Of a DNA stretch of 64,000 bases, positions 14,993 through 22,455 are shown piece after piece. Position 1 is the stretch's first letter. Each line of letters opens with the position of its first letter. Below the pieces are notes generated by a model. The model did no database searches. It was not told the origin of the DNA and saw only the letters and a program-made list of their open reading frames with translations. Both the position numbers and the translations under genes were made by a program. Source of the DNA: Prolixibacter sp. NT017 (GTDB taxonomy: Bacteria > Bacteroidota > Bacteroidia > Bacteroidales > Prolixibacteraceae); the NCBI RefSeq assembly GCF_009617875.1, contig NZ_BLAV01000001.1, positions 4,712,001 through 4,776,000 on the forward strand, written 5' to 3'.

Positions 14993-17461
14993 TTACTTTG
15001 CTTTTTCTGCTTTTTTCCTTTTTAAATGACTTATTACAAAATGCAGATCGGAGAAGGTAACCTCATCGCCGGCTAAGCTTTTTATTTCCGATAATGACCT
15101 TGTTTTATCACTTTTAATGAGTGGTGAAAGCGTTTTTATGATTTCTTCGCGGACAAAGTCTGTGATTTCCAGATCTCCTTGTTCAACGTAATAAGCAAGA
15201 TGCTTTTCAATTGTTGCCTCGGTGAAACCTCTCTGTTTGCTGATGGCAGGTATGTCCATTCCCTGTTTGTAAAGGTTGAAGGTGATCTGTTTGGTATCTT
15301 CTTTTTTGCCACGTAAAGGTGGATAGTTGCTGTCTTTTCTTATCGGTATGTTTTTCTTATGGCAATATTCCTTTACAATTTTTAGGATGTCGTCGCCATG
15401 TTGAGTTAGTTTTTTCTTTCCAATGCCGTGAATAGAACCGAGTTGTTTTATCGTTGTTGGTAGTTCATTGGCAATCAGGCGCAGTGATTTCTGCGAAACA
15501 ATGGAATAAAGAGCAACACCAGCTTCATTAGATAGTTGATAGCGCCATGCTTTTAGTTCCTGGTAAAGTTCGGGATGAATAACATCCGAGTCATTCAGGA
15601 TGATTTTCGGTCTTCTTTCAACTTCCATATCTCCAAGCTGCGCCAGCGCTCTTGTGCGAAGATAGCTCACCAGAGCGAAACCTGTACTGACTGCTGTGAA
15701 AGACTTTATTTTCTGTGTGGTTTCTCCCTCTATCTTTTCAGAAAGTTCATCCAGTGATTTCTGAATTGCTCTGTTATCTGACTCGTAATAAAGTTTCCCG
15801 AAGGCGGGTTGCCATTGGTTTTCCAGATATTCTTTAAAATAGATGCCGGCTTTACTGATCCGTTCGTTGAAGAAAGAATCGGTTTCCGGATACCTGTTTT
15901 CCTGAAATAGTCGATTACATTGATTTTGGAATTTTATCGAAACATCCTTTAGATGAGGTAAATGAACATTTGACAATTCCATCAGTTTGTTTTTCAGGTT
16001 ACCCTGAATACTTTTCTCGTTGGTCCCGATAAGATGGAGCAAATTGTTGATTTTCTTTTCGATGGAATGAAAGCTAAAGAGTTCGTTCAGCAACATTTGT
16101 TGGTAGGCTCGCCTGGATTTGGCAAAGTCCTGACTATCGGGTTTGCTGGCGGCCACTTTGCTGTTGAAATGCTGAACCATCGGATCGCAGATGACAGCAT
16201 CGGATGATAATGGCGTACTAAGCCGAAGGCCCTCCAGGGTTTTGCACCGGCTCAGCGCCACGTAGGTTTGTCCATGTGCAAAGGCGGCATGCGCATCGAT
16301 AACAGCTTTGTCGAAGGTTAATCCCTGACTTTTGTGAATGGTGATGGCCCATGCTAGCTTCAAGGGGTACTGAATAAATTTTCCGATCTCCTTCTCTTCA
16401 ATATTTTTTGTTTCAGGATGGATGGTATACTGAATGTTGCGCCATTCTTCCTTTTCGGCTTCAACCCGTTCATCTTCCCCTGGAAAAGATACTTCGATGT
16501 GTTCCTCATCCAGTTCGGTGACCACACCGATCTTTCCGTTGTAATATTGCTTCCGGTATGAGGTGTCGTTCTTCAGAAACATAACCTGAGCTCCTTCTCT
16601 CAGTTGGAGATTGGCTGGTGCCGGATAATTGTACGAAGCAAAATCTCCCTGAACTTCTGCTTCGAAGTTGTACAACTGGGTTCCGAGTCGTGCCAGTTTC
16701 TGATGATTGATACTATCAGCTCCGGCATTGTGTGTGGTGAGCGTGATGTAGCCCTCGTTATCTCCGTGAAGGTAGGAAGGATGAAATCTTTCATTTAGTG
16801 TCTGGAGAGATCCGGGTGTCAATCGGTCATCTCTTATTTCATTCAGAATTCGAATAAAATCCTCGTCTTGTTGGCGGAAAATTGTTTTCAGTTCGATGTT
16901 GACCGGCTTGGAGTTGGCCAGTGCGTAGCTGCTGAAGAAATAAAATGTATCGTAATATGATTTGAGCAACTCCCATTCTTCTTTTTTCACTACCGGCGGA
17001 AGTTGCTGAAGGTCTCCGATTAATAGCAACTGCACTCCACCAAAAGGAACATCCGGACGGCGGTATCTGCGGAGCACTTCATCAATTCCGTCAAGTACAT
17101 CGGCCCGAACCATGCTGATTTCATCAATGACTAGCAAATCGAGAGTTCTGATAATGTTGATTTTGGTTTTGCTAAACCGGTAACGTTGCTCATTGCTGCG
17201 CTGTTGATTCGTAACGCCTGTTATCTTTTTCGTCAGAATGGGCCCAAATGGAAGTTGAAAGAATGAATGAATGGTCACTCCACCGGCATTGATAGCCGCC
17301 ACACCAGTGGGTGCTACAACAATTGTTCGTTTTAATGGATTAGCTTTTAGATTTTGTAAGAAGGTGGTTTTACCAGTACCTGCCTTCCCGGTTAAGAAAA
17401 CGTTCCGGTTGGTGTACCATACGAATTTCCTTGCAAGATCGATTTCAGGATTCGGAGTCAT
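14993..17461 (-). CDS. PIF1/RecD-like helicase with HRDC-like and C-terminal helix-turn-helix domains
   Basis: 822 residues. Superfamily 1 helicase motifs: Walker A GKAGTGKTTFL (25-35), Walker B VIDEISMVRADVLDG, GDLQQLPPV (motif III), KTIFRQ, and motif VI TIHKSQGLTFDKAVID with YVALSRCKTLEGLRL. The region around residues 620-690 (LKAWRYQLSNEAGVALYSIVSQKSL in outline) resembles HRDC, which helps bind DNA. The last 120 residues (AISKQRGFTEATIEKHLAYYVEQGDL) form a helix-turn-helix domain common in Bacteroidota helicases. It should unwind DNA 5' to 3' in replication, repair or G-quadruplex resolution. Monocistronic. Confidence 0.88.
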   Translation of the reverse strand: MTPNPEIDLARKFVWYTNRNVFLTGKAGTGKTTFLQNLKANPLKRTIVVAPTGVAAINAGGVTIHSFFQLPFGPILTKKITGVTNQQRSNEQRYRFSKTKINIIRTLDLLVIDEISMVRADVLDGIDEVLRRYRRPDVPFGGVQLLLIGDLQQLPPVVKKEEWELLKSYYDTFYFFSSYALANSKPVNIELKTIFRQQDEDFIRILNEIRDDRLTPGSLQTLNERFHPSYLHGDNEGYITLTTHNAGADSINHQKLARLGTQLYNFEAEVQGDFASYNYPAPANLQLREGAQVMFLKNDTSYRKQYYNGKIGVVTELDEEHIEVSFPGEDERVEAEKEEWRNIQYTIHPETKNIEEKEIGKFIQYPLKLAWAITIHKSQGLTFDKAVIDAHAAFAHGQTYVALSRCKTLEGLRLSTPLSSDAVICDPMVQHFNSKVAASKPDSQDFAKSRRAYQQMLLNELFSFHSIEKKINNLLHLIGTNEKSIQGNLKNKLMELSNVHLPHLKDVSIKFQNQCNRLFQENRYPETDSFFNERISKAGIYFKEYLENQWQPAFGKLYYESDNRAIQKSLDELSEKIEGETTQKIKSFTAVSTGFALVSYLRTRALAQLGDMEVERRPKIILNDSDVIHPELYQELKAWRYQLSNEAGVALYSIVSQKSLRLIANELPTTIKQLGSIHGIGKKKLTQHGDDILKIVKEYCHKKNIPIRKDSNYPPLRGKKEDTKQITFNLYKQGMDIPAISKQRGFTEATIEKHLAYYVEQGDLEITDFVREEIIKTLSPLIKSDKTRSLSEIKSLAGDEVTFSDLHFVISHLKRKKAEKAK

Positions 17462-17630
17462 TTGCGGTGGATTTTGATATTCGGATATTGAAGTTACAAA
17501 AAAATGTCGAGGATACCGGTGAATACCGGCAGTTGAAAAGCAGGTTTTTGTGTTATGAAAATTGGTTGTCTTTCGCGTTGAATATTTGTAACTTAAACAG
17601 ATTCGAATACTAAATTTAGGAGGGCTTACT

Positions 17631-17840
17631 ATGTCAGAAAGCGTTTATAAAATTATTGAACTGGTCGGTACCAGTACTGAATCATGGGAAAAAGCAGCGA
17701 TGAATGCTATTGATCGGGCTTCGAAATCTTTACGGGACCTACGTATTGCTGAAGTTTCGCAACTGGATATGCAGATAAAGGATGGTAAAGTAGAAGCTTA
17801 TCGGGCCAAGGTCAAAGTGTCGTTTAAATTCGAAAGTTGA
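17631..17840 (+). CDS. Dodecin flavin-binding protein
   Basis: 69 residues, the usual dodecin size. VYKIIELVGTSTESWEKAA and AIDRASKSLRDLRIAEVSQLD are the typical beta-alpha elements; Trp residue in ESWEKA stacks on flavin in known dodecins. It assembles into a hollow dodecamer that stores and buffers flavins. A strong ribosome site TAGGAGGG lies 9 nt before the ATG, unusual in this phylum. It is followed by a bidirectional terminator shared with tRNA-Cys. Confidence 0.93.
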   Translation: MSESVYKIIELVGTSTESWEKAAMNAIDRASKSLRDLRIAEVSQLDMQIKDGKVEAYRAKVKVSFKFES

Positions 17841-17886
17841 TAACGGTTTTCTATGATTCTTCTTCTGGTAGTCAGACTGGAGAAAT

Positions 17887-17922
17887 AAAAGCCGCATTCC
17901 TGAGTTCAGAAATGCGGCTTTT
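17887..17922. terminator. Bidirectional terminator between dodecin and tRNA-Cys
   Basis: AAGCCGCATT (17889-17898) pairs with AATGCGGCTT (17911-17920), with T runs on both strands outside the stem. Confidence 0.85.
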
Positions 17923-17925
17923 GGG

Positions 17926-17999
17926 TGGAGGTCGGTGGCGGATTCGAACCGCCGTACGCGGTTTTGCAGACCGCTGCCTAGCCACTCGGCCAACCGACC
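17926..17999 (-). tRNA. tRNA-Cys (anticodon GCA), CCA encoded
   Basis: On the minus strand a complete cloverleaf: acceptor GGTCGGT pairs with ACCGACC, anticodon arm GCGGT-CTGCAAA-ACCGC with anticodon GCA, T arm GGCGGTTCGAATCCGCC. Discriminator base is U, as needed for CysRS, and CCA is encoded (17928-17926). It has its own strong promoter 70-100 nt upstream. Confidence 0.97.
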
Positions 18000-18071
18000 A
18001 TTATAACTTCGAAAATTAGCTGGGATCTCACTTTTTAGTGACGAATAGCCTGTATTTTTTCGATGCGGATG

Positions 18072-18103
18072 CAAATATAGGGAAATTTCTTCATCCCTTG
18101 CAA
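18072..18103 (-). promoter_or_regulatory. Promoter of tRNA-Cys
   Basis: On the minus strand TTG (18103-18101), 21 nt, TATATTTG (18079-18072), an exact match to the Bacteroidota vegetative promoter. It implies a leader of about 65 nt before the tRNA. Confidence 0.75.
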
Positions 18104-18126
18104 CTCTCTTTTCAAAAATCCCCGGG

Positions 18127-18477
18127 CTAGCGCTCGAGGGTAACACTTACCCGCTCGATTTGTCCTCCCATCGGAGGATTCATTTTCGAAATCTTCACTT
18201 TGGCCCAGTGTATTTCCGGAAAGGTTGCATACAGACTATCCAGAATTCGTCCGCCAATATGCTCTAAAAGATGTGACTTCTCTTCCATCTCATCCTTAAT
18301 CAACTGGTAGACCAACTGGTAATTCAGCGCATCTTCCAGCTTGTCACTTTTCGAAGCAGCCTGGCAGTTTGTCCGTATCGCTACATTGACCAAAAAACGG
18401 TTCCCGACTACCTGTTCCTCTTTGAAATGCCCGTGATAGGCATAAAATTCCATGTCCTCAATTTCAATCAGTCCCAT
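18127..18477 (-). CDS. folB: Dihydroneopterin aldolase
   Basis: 116 residues. Converts 7,8-dihydroneopterin to 6-hydroxymethyl-7,8-dihydropterin and glycolaldehyde in folate synthesis. IEIEDMEFYAYHGHFKEEQVVGNRFLVNV in outline is the family N-terminus with the substrate-binding Glu; LNYQLVYQLIKDEM and LLEHIGGRILDSL follow; the catalytic Lys is in VKISKMNPP. Family-typical length. Located alone between tRNA-Cys (same strand, downstream) and divergent glnS; no other folate gene is in the window. Confidence 0.93.
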   Translation of the reverse strand: MGLIEIEDMEFYAYHGHFKEEQVVGNRFLVNVAIRTNCQAASKSDKLEDALNYQLVYQLIKDEMEEKSHLLEHIGGRILDSLYATFPEIHWAKVKISKMNPPMGGQIERVSVTLER

Positions 18478-18665
18478 GTTGTTTCGGTGTTAAAACACTT
18501 GCCTTTTGGTCGGAAATTGTATTTCCTTCCGGCGTTTATTTCCCCAAAATTACGAGTATTTTATGAAAACCTATTTTTATGATTGATTATTACCACGAAT
18601 GGGGAAACTCTTCTTACTTTTGTGAGAACATTTTGACAACAATTCCGCGAAGTAACGCATTGCAT

Positions 18666-20366
18666 ATGACGGAGAAGAAAACCACAGCAGAAGGAGCTGA
18701 AAAAAAGGCTCCTAAGAATTTTATACATCAGCAGATTGACGCTGATTTGGCCGAAGGTAAGAATGGTGGACGTGTTCATACCCGTTTTCCCCCGGAGCCT
18801 AATGGCTATTTGCATATCGGTCACGCCAAATCGATTTGCCTGAATTTTGGTATTGCAGAAAAATATGGCGGCCTGACGAACCTGCGTTTCGACGATACTA
18901 ACCCGACGAAAGAGGAAACCGAATACGTCGATTCCATTAAGGAAGACGTACATTGGCTTGGTTTTGACTGGGGCGATCGGGAATATTATGCCTCTGATTA
19001 TTTTGACAAGCTGTATGAGTTCGCCGTAACATTAATCAAGCGCGGGCTCGCTTATGTCGATTTCCAGGGACAGGAAATCATAAGCCAGCAACGTGGTACG
19101 CCGCAACGTCCGGGAATTGAAAGTCCATATCGAAATACTTCGCCGGAAGAAAACCTGATGCATTTCGAAAAAATGCGGAACGGAGAATACGAGGAAGGTC
19201 ATTGCGTGCTGCGGGCCAAAGTTGATATGGCATCGCCGAACATGCACATGCGCGATCCGTTGATGTACCGTGTCCTGAAAAAGACGCATCACCGTACAGG
19301 TGACAAGTGGTGCATCTACCCGATGTATGATTTCGCGCACGGACAGAGCGACTATTGGGAAGGAATTACCCATTCGATTTGTACGCTGGAATTTGAAATT
19401 CACCGCCCGTTATATGACTGGTTCGTCGATCAATTGAAAACAAATGAGTATCGTCCGCGACAGATTGAGTTCTCGCGGTTGAACCTGAGTTATACCGTCA
19501 TGAGTAAGCGTCGTTTGCTCGAGCTTGTTCAGAAAGGATACGTTAGTGGCTGGGACGATCCGCGCATGCCCACTATTTCAGGCCTTCGCCGAAGAGGATA
19601 CACGCCAGAATCGGTTCGGAATTTCTCCGAGCGCGTTGGTATTACCAAGGTAGACGGGGTGACCGATGTAGCGCTTCTGGAACATGCTGTCCGTGAAGAT
19701 TTGAACAAACGCGCACAGCGGGTAATGGGTGTTTTGAACCCCCTGAAAGTGGTGATCACGAACTATCCGGAAGGAGAAGAGGAAAACACTGAGGCAGTTA
19801 ATAATCCGGAAGATGAAAGCATGGGCAAACGCAGTGTGCCGTTTTTCCGGGAACTTTATATCGAACGTGACGACTTTATGGAAGACCCGCCACGGAAGTT
19901 TTTCCGTCTGGCACCGGGCCGTGAAGTCCGTTTGCGTTATGCATACTTCATTACTTGTAACGAAGTAATTAAAGACGAAAACGGAGAGGTTGTTGAATTG
20001 CGATGCACTTACGATCCGGAAACCAAGGGTGGAAATGCTCCCGACGGGCGGAAAGTGAAAGCGACGCTTCACTGGGTTTCAGCCAAGCATGCGGTAAAAG
20101 CAGAAGTACGGCTTTACGATCGCTTGTTTAATGATCCGGATCCGGCCGGTCACAAGGATGTTGACTTCACGGAATTCCTGAATCCTGATTCGCTGGAGAT
20201 TCGTTCGGAGTGTTATGTCGAACCTTTCGTGAAGGATGCGAAACCACTGGATCATTTCCAGTTTGAGCGCGTCGGTTATTTCAACCTCGATCCGGAGTCA
20301 ACTCTAGAGCATATGCGTTTTAACCGCACGGTTCCGCTCAGGGAAACCTGGAAGAAGATGCAATAA
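18666..20366 (+). CDS. glnS: Glutaminyl-tRNA synthetase
   Basis: 566 residues, class I synthetase attaching glutamine to tRNA-Gln. HIGH motif at 50-53 ([15 protein letters not shown]), the KMSKS-type loop as [11 protein letters not shown], and RFDDTNP in the active site. The C-terminal beta-barrel anticodon-binding domain is complete ([17 protein letters not shown]). Direct charging by GlnRS is common in Bacteroidota. A -7 element TACTTTTG at 18615-18622 lies upstream. I chose 18666 because residues before it do not match the family. Ends in a strong hairpin terminator. Confidence 0.97.
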   Translation: MTEKKTTAEGAEKKAPKNFIHQQIDADLAEGKNGGRVHTRFPPEPNGYLHIGHAKSICLNFGIAEKYGGLTNLRFDDTNPTKEETEYVDSIKEDVHWLGFDWGDREYYASDYFDKLYEFAVTLIKRGLAYVDFQGQEIISQQRGTPQRPGIESPYRNTSPEENLMHFEKMRNGEYEEGHCVLRAKVDMASPNMHMRDPLMYRVLKKTHHRTGDKWCIYPMYDFAHGQSDYWEGITHSICTLEFEIHRPLYDWFVDQLKTNEYRPRQIEFSRLNLSYTVMSKRRLLELVQKGYVSGWDDPRMPTISGLRRRGYTPESVRNFSERVGITKVDGVTDVALLEHAVREDLNKRAQRVMGVLNPLKVVITNYPEGEEENTEAVNNPEDESMGKRSVPFFRELYIERDDFMEDPPRKFFRLAPGREVRLRYAYFITCNEVIKDENGEVVELRCTYDPETKGGNAPDGRKVKATLHWVSAKHAVKAEVRLYDRLFNDPDPAGHKDVDFTEFLNPDSLEIRSECYVEPFVKDAKPLDHFQFERVGYFNLDPESTLEHMRFNRTVPLRETWKKMQ

Positions 20367-20390
20367 GTTTAGATACGCGATATATTGAAA

Positions 20391-20428
20391 AGAGCTGTGT
20401 CCGGCATGTGCCGGACACAGCTCTTTTT
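20391..20428. terminator. Terminator between glnS and the DUF4395 gene
   Basis: AGAGCTGTGTCCGG (20391-20404) pairs with CCGGACACAGCTCT (20411-20424), followed by six T on the plus strand; a shorter T run on the minus side lets it serve both convergent genes. Confidence 0.9.
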
Positions 20429-20430
20429 TG

Positions 20431-20886
20431 TCATATCTTTTTTCTGTTTTTGTTGTAGAAGGGAAGCACAGCATAGGTGTAAACGTAACATCCCATGCAG
20501 AAACCCACGCTCCACTCCAAAAACGCAAACACGGTAAGGATTCCCATAACAATTTGTGAGGCTAAAACATAGTGGACGAGCAGAAGAATGAAGGATACAA
20601 CGGAAAACAGAAAGCCAACCCGGGCAGCGAAAATTTTCGGTCCTTTATTTATCTGTTTCGATTGAAATGGCACAAATTGGGTGAGTCCGGCGCCGGAACA
20701 CGCCAGTATGCTGGTGTTTTTCATTCCAAAACCACGTGAATAGAAATCAATGGACAGAAAGGCCGCGGCAAACAGGTTCGGTTTTACGGTAAACAAAACA
20801 GCAATAATGAAACTGAGCAAAGCGGTACCTCGTACGGCTTTCTCGTCGACTTTTTCAGTCGATACGGGGCAAATAAGTGAGCTCAT
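20431..20886 (-). CDS. DUF4395 membrane protein
   Basis: 151 residues with about four membrane helices (19-32, 36-50, 86-108, 110-135). The N-terminal CPVSTEKVDEKAVRG and the C-terminal GFCMGCYVY match the DUF4395 family, whose function is unknown; some members neighbour thiol/redox genes, and the paired Cys in GFCMGC could fit redox or metal binding. It lies 24 nt after the MATE gene on the same strand, so the two are likely co-transcribed. Confidence 0.8.
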   Translation of the reverse strand: MSSLICPVSTEKVDEKAVRGTALLSFIIAVLFTVKPNLFAAAFLSIDFYSRGFGMKNTSILACSGAGLTQFVPFQSKQINKGPKIFAARVGFLFSVVSFILLLVHYVLASQIVMGILTVFAFLEWSVGFCMGCYVYTYAVLPFYNKNRKKI

Positions 20887-20910
20887 CGGTATTAAATTAT
20901 TAGGGTTAAA

Positions 20911-22275
20911 CTATGTTTTAGACGTATGAATGTGGGCAACCTTACGAATTTTTTTCCGGGTATAAAAAAAAGTATAAATGGCTGCTGTCCAGTTTACGAT
21001 AAAAAGGCTCCACCAGATTCCTTTTGTGCCCCAATTTAACATGACGGCTAGAAAATAGAACAGGGGCAGCGGCACTAACAATCTTCTGTATAGTCCAATC
21101 CATATGGCATACATAGGTTTTTTCATGCCTTGCAAAGTCGAGACAGAAATATTCAAAATAATGTAGGATAGGAAATAGAAAACACCTACGTGGAGGTATT
21201 CAACACCTATTCCAACGACATCAGGATCATCGGTGAAAAATCCGACCAATTGCCGGGCAAAGAAGAAAACCAGCGTGGAGCCAATCAGAATGATGATAAT
21301 CCCGTAGGTCTGGCTCAATTTCCAGGTTTCATAAACGCGGTGCAACAAAAGTGCGCCCATGTTTTGCCCTGTAAGTGTCAGGGTGGCAATATTCAGTCCG
21401 ATAGTTGGAAGTAAAGCCATTTGTTCTATCCGGATAGCAATTCCGAATGCAGCAACCGTGTTGGCTCCAAATCTTCCGGCGAAAGCCGTGATGATAAAAA
21501 TTCCCAGCGCGATTGTCATCATATTTAAACTGGCCGGAAATCCCTGCTTGAAGAGGTTGGTGAAAAACAGCTTTCGCGGAAAAAGTTCACGGTAGTTCAA
21601 GTGAAGCAGGATGCCGCGGCGCCGAACCACAAATAGCAGGTAAAACATGCCGATGAATTGAATCATAACGGTTGAAAGCGCAATGCCTTTTATGCCCATA
21701 GCGGGAATTCCCAGGCCTCCGAACATGAACCAGGGGTCGAATCCGAGGTTCAAAAAGAATCCGGCTATCAGGAAATTCCGGTAGGTGCGGGTGTCTCCCC
21801 GCGAGGTTAGGAAGGCGTTGAAGATATTATTCATCAAGAAAAATACGGTGCCGAAAAGTATCAGGTACATATATTGCAGTGCCGTGTCGAGGTATTCGCC
21901 TTCGGCACCCATGATGCGGAAAAGTATCGGGGCAAGGAAGAAACCGATTATTGTGAGTAGTACTGAGTTGGCAATAGCAAATGAGATAGCCTGAATGCCG
22001 TACAACCGGGCTTCCTTAAATTTTCCCGCGCCCAGCGCATGAGATATGAGAGCAGTTGTTCCCGTTCCCAAACCGGTTCCCAGTGCCAGGATGATAAAGA
22101 AAACAGGGAAAGACAGTGACAGGGATGCCAGTACTTTCGTTGATAGAAGTCCGCCATACCACGTGTCGGCCACATTGAACAGCGTGTTGAAAATAAAGCC
22201 AACACTGGCCGGAACCGCCAATTGCTTGATAAGTCCGGGTAGCGGCGCAGTCGTAAAATTAGATCGGCTGTTCAT
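20911..22275 (-). CDS. MATE family efflux transporter
   Basis: 454 residues with twelve predicted membrane helices in two halves. The N-terminal PGLIKQLAVPASVGFIFNTLFNVADTWYGG-like stretch and GTALISHALGAGKFKEA loop are typical of NorM/DinF-type exporters that move cationic drugs or metabolites out in exchange for Na+ or H+. The C-terminus is basic (RKKIRKVAHIHTSKT). First gene of a two-gene unit with the DUF4395 gene. Substrate cannot be predicted. Confidence 0.9.
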   Translation of the reverse strand: MNSRSNFTTAPLPGLIKQLAVPASVGFIFNTLFNVADTWYGGLLSTKVLASLSLSFPVFFIILALGTGLGTGTTALISHALGAGKFKEARLYGIQAISFAIANSVLLTIIGFFLAPILFRIMGAEGEYLDTALQYMYLILFGTVFFLMNNIFNAFLTSRGDTRTYRNFLIAGFFLNLGFDPWFMFGGLGIPAMGIKGIALSTVMIQFIGMFYLLFVVRRRGILLHLNYRELFPRKLFFTNLFKQGFPASLNMMTIALGIFIITAFAGRFGANTVAAFGIAIRIEQMALLPTIGLNIATLTLTGQNMGALLLHRVYETWKLSQTYGIIIILIGSTLVFFFARQLVGFFTDDPDVVGIGVEYLHVGVFYFLSYIILNISVSTLQGMKKPMYAIWIGLYRRLLVPLPLFYFLAVMLNWGTKGIWWSLFIVNWTAAIYTFFYTRKKIRKVAHIHTSKT

Positions 22276-22401
22276 AGTTAAGTTATCCTCGTTTTTAACA
22301 AATTACTGGCAAAATGCAGGTAAAGTACTTGCATATACAGACTCTCCAACAATTTATTTTTTGTAGTGTTTCATTTTATGACAAATTTATAAGTTGTAAA
22401 T

Positions 22402-22438
22402 TGTAGGTAATGACCCCCAAAGCTTTTGTTCACCTACA
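22402..22438 (+). promoter_or_regulatory. Inverted repeat in the leader of the GH77-like gene
   Basis: TGTAGGT (22402-22408) and ACCTACA (22432-22438), perfect 7-bp arms around 23 nt, ending just before an AGGAGG ribosome site. It could be an operator or an RNA hairpin. Low certainty. Confidence 0.35.
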
Positions 22439-22455
22439 TTTTAGGAGGATAACTT

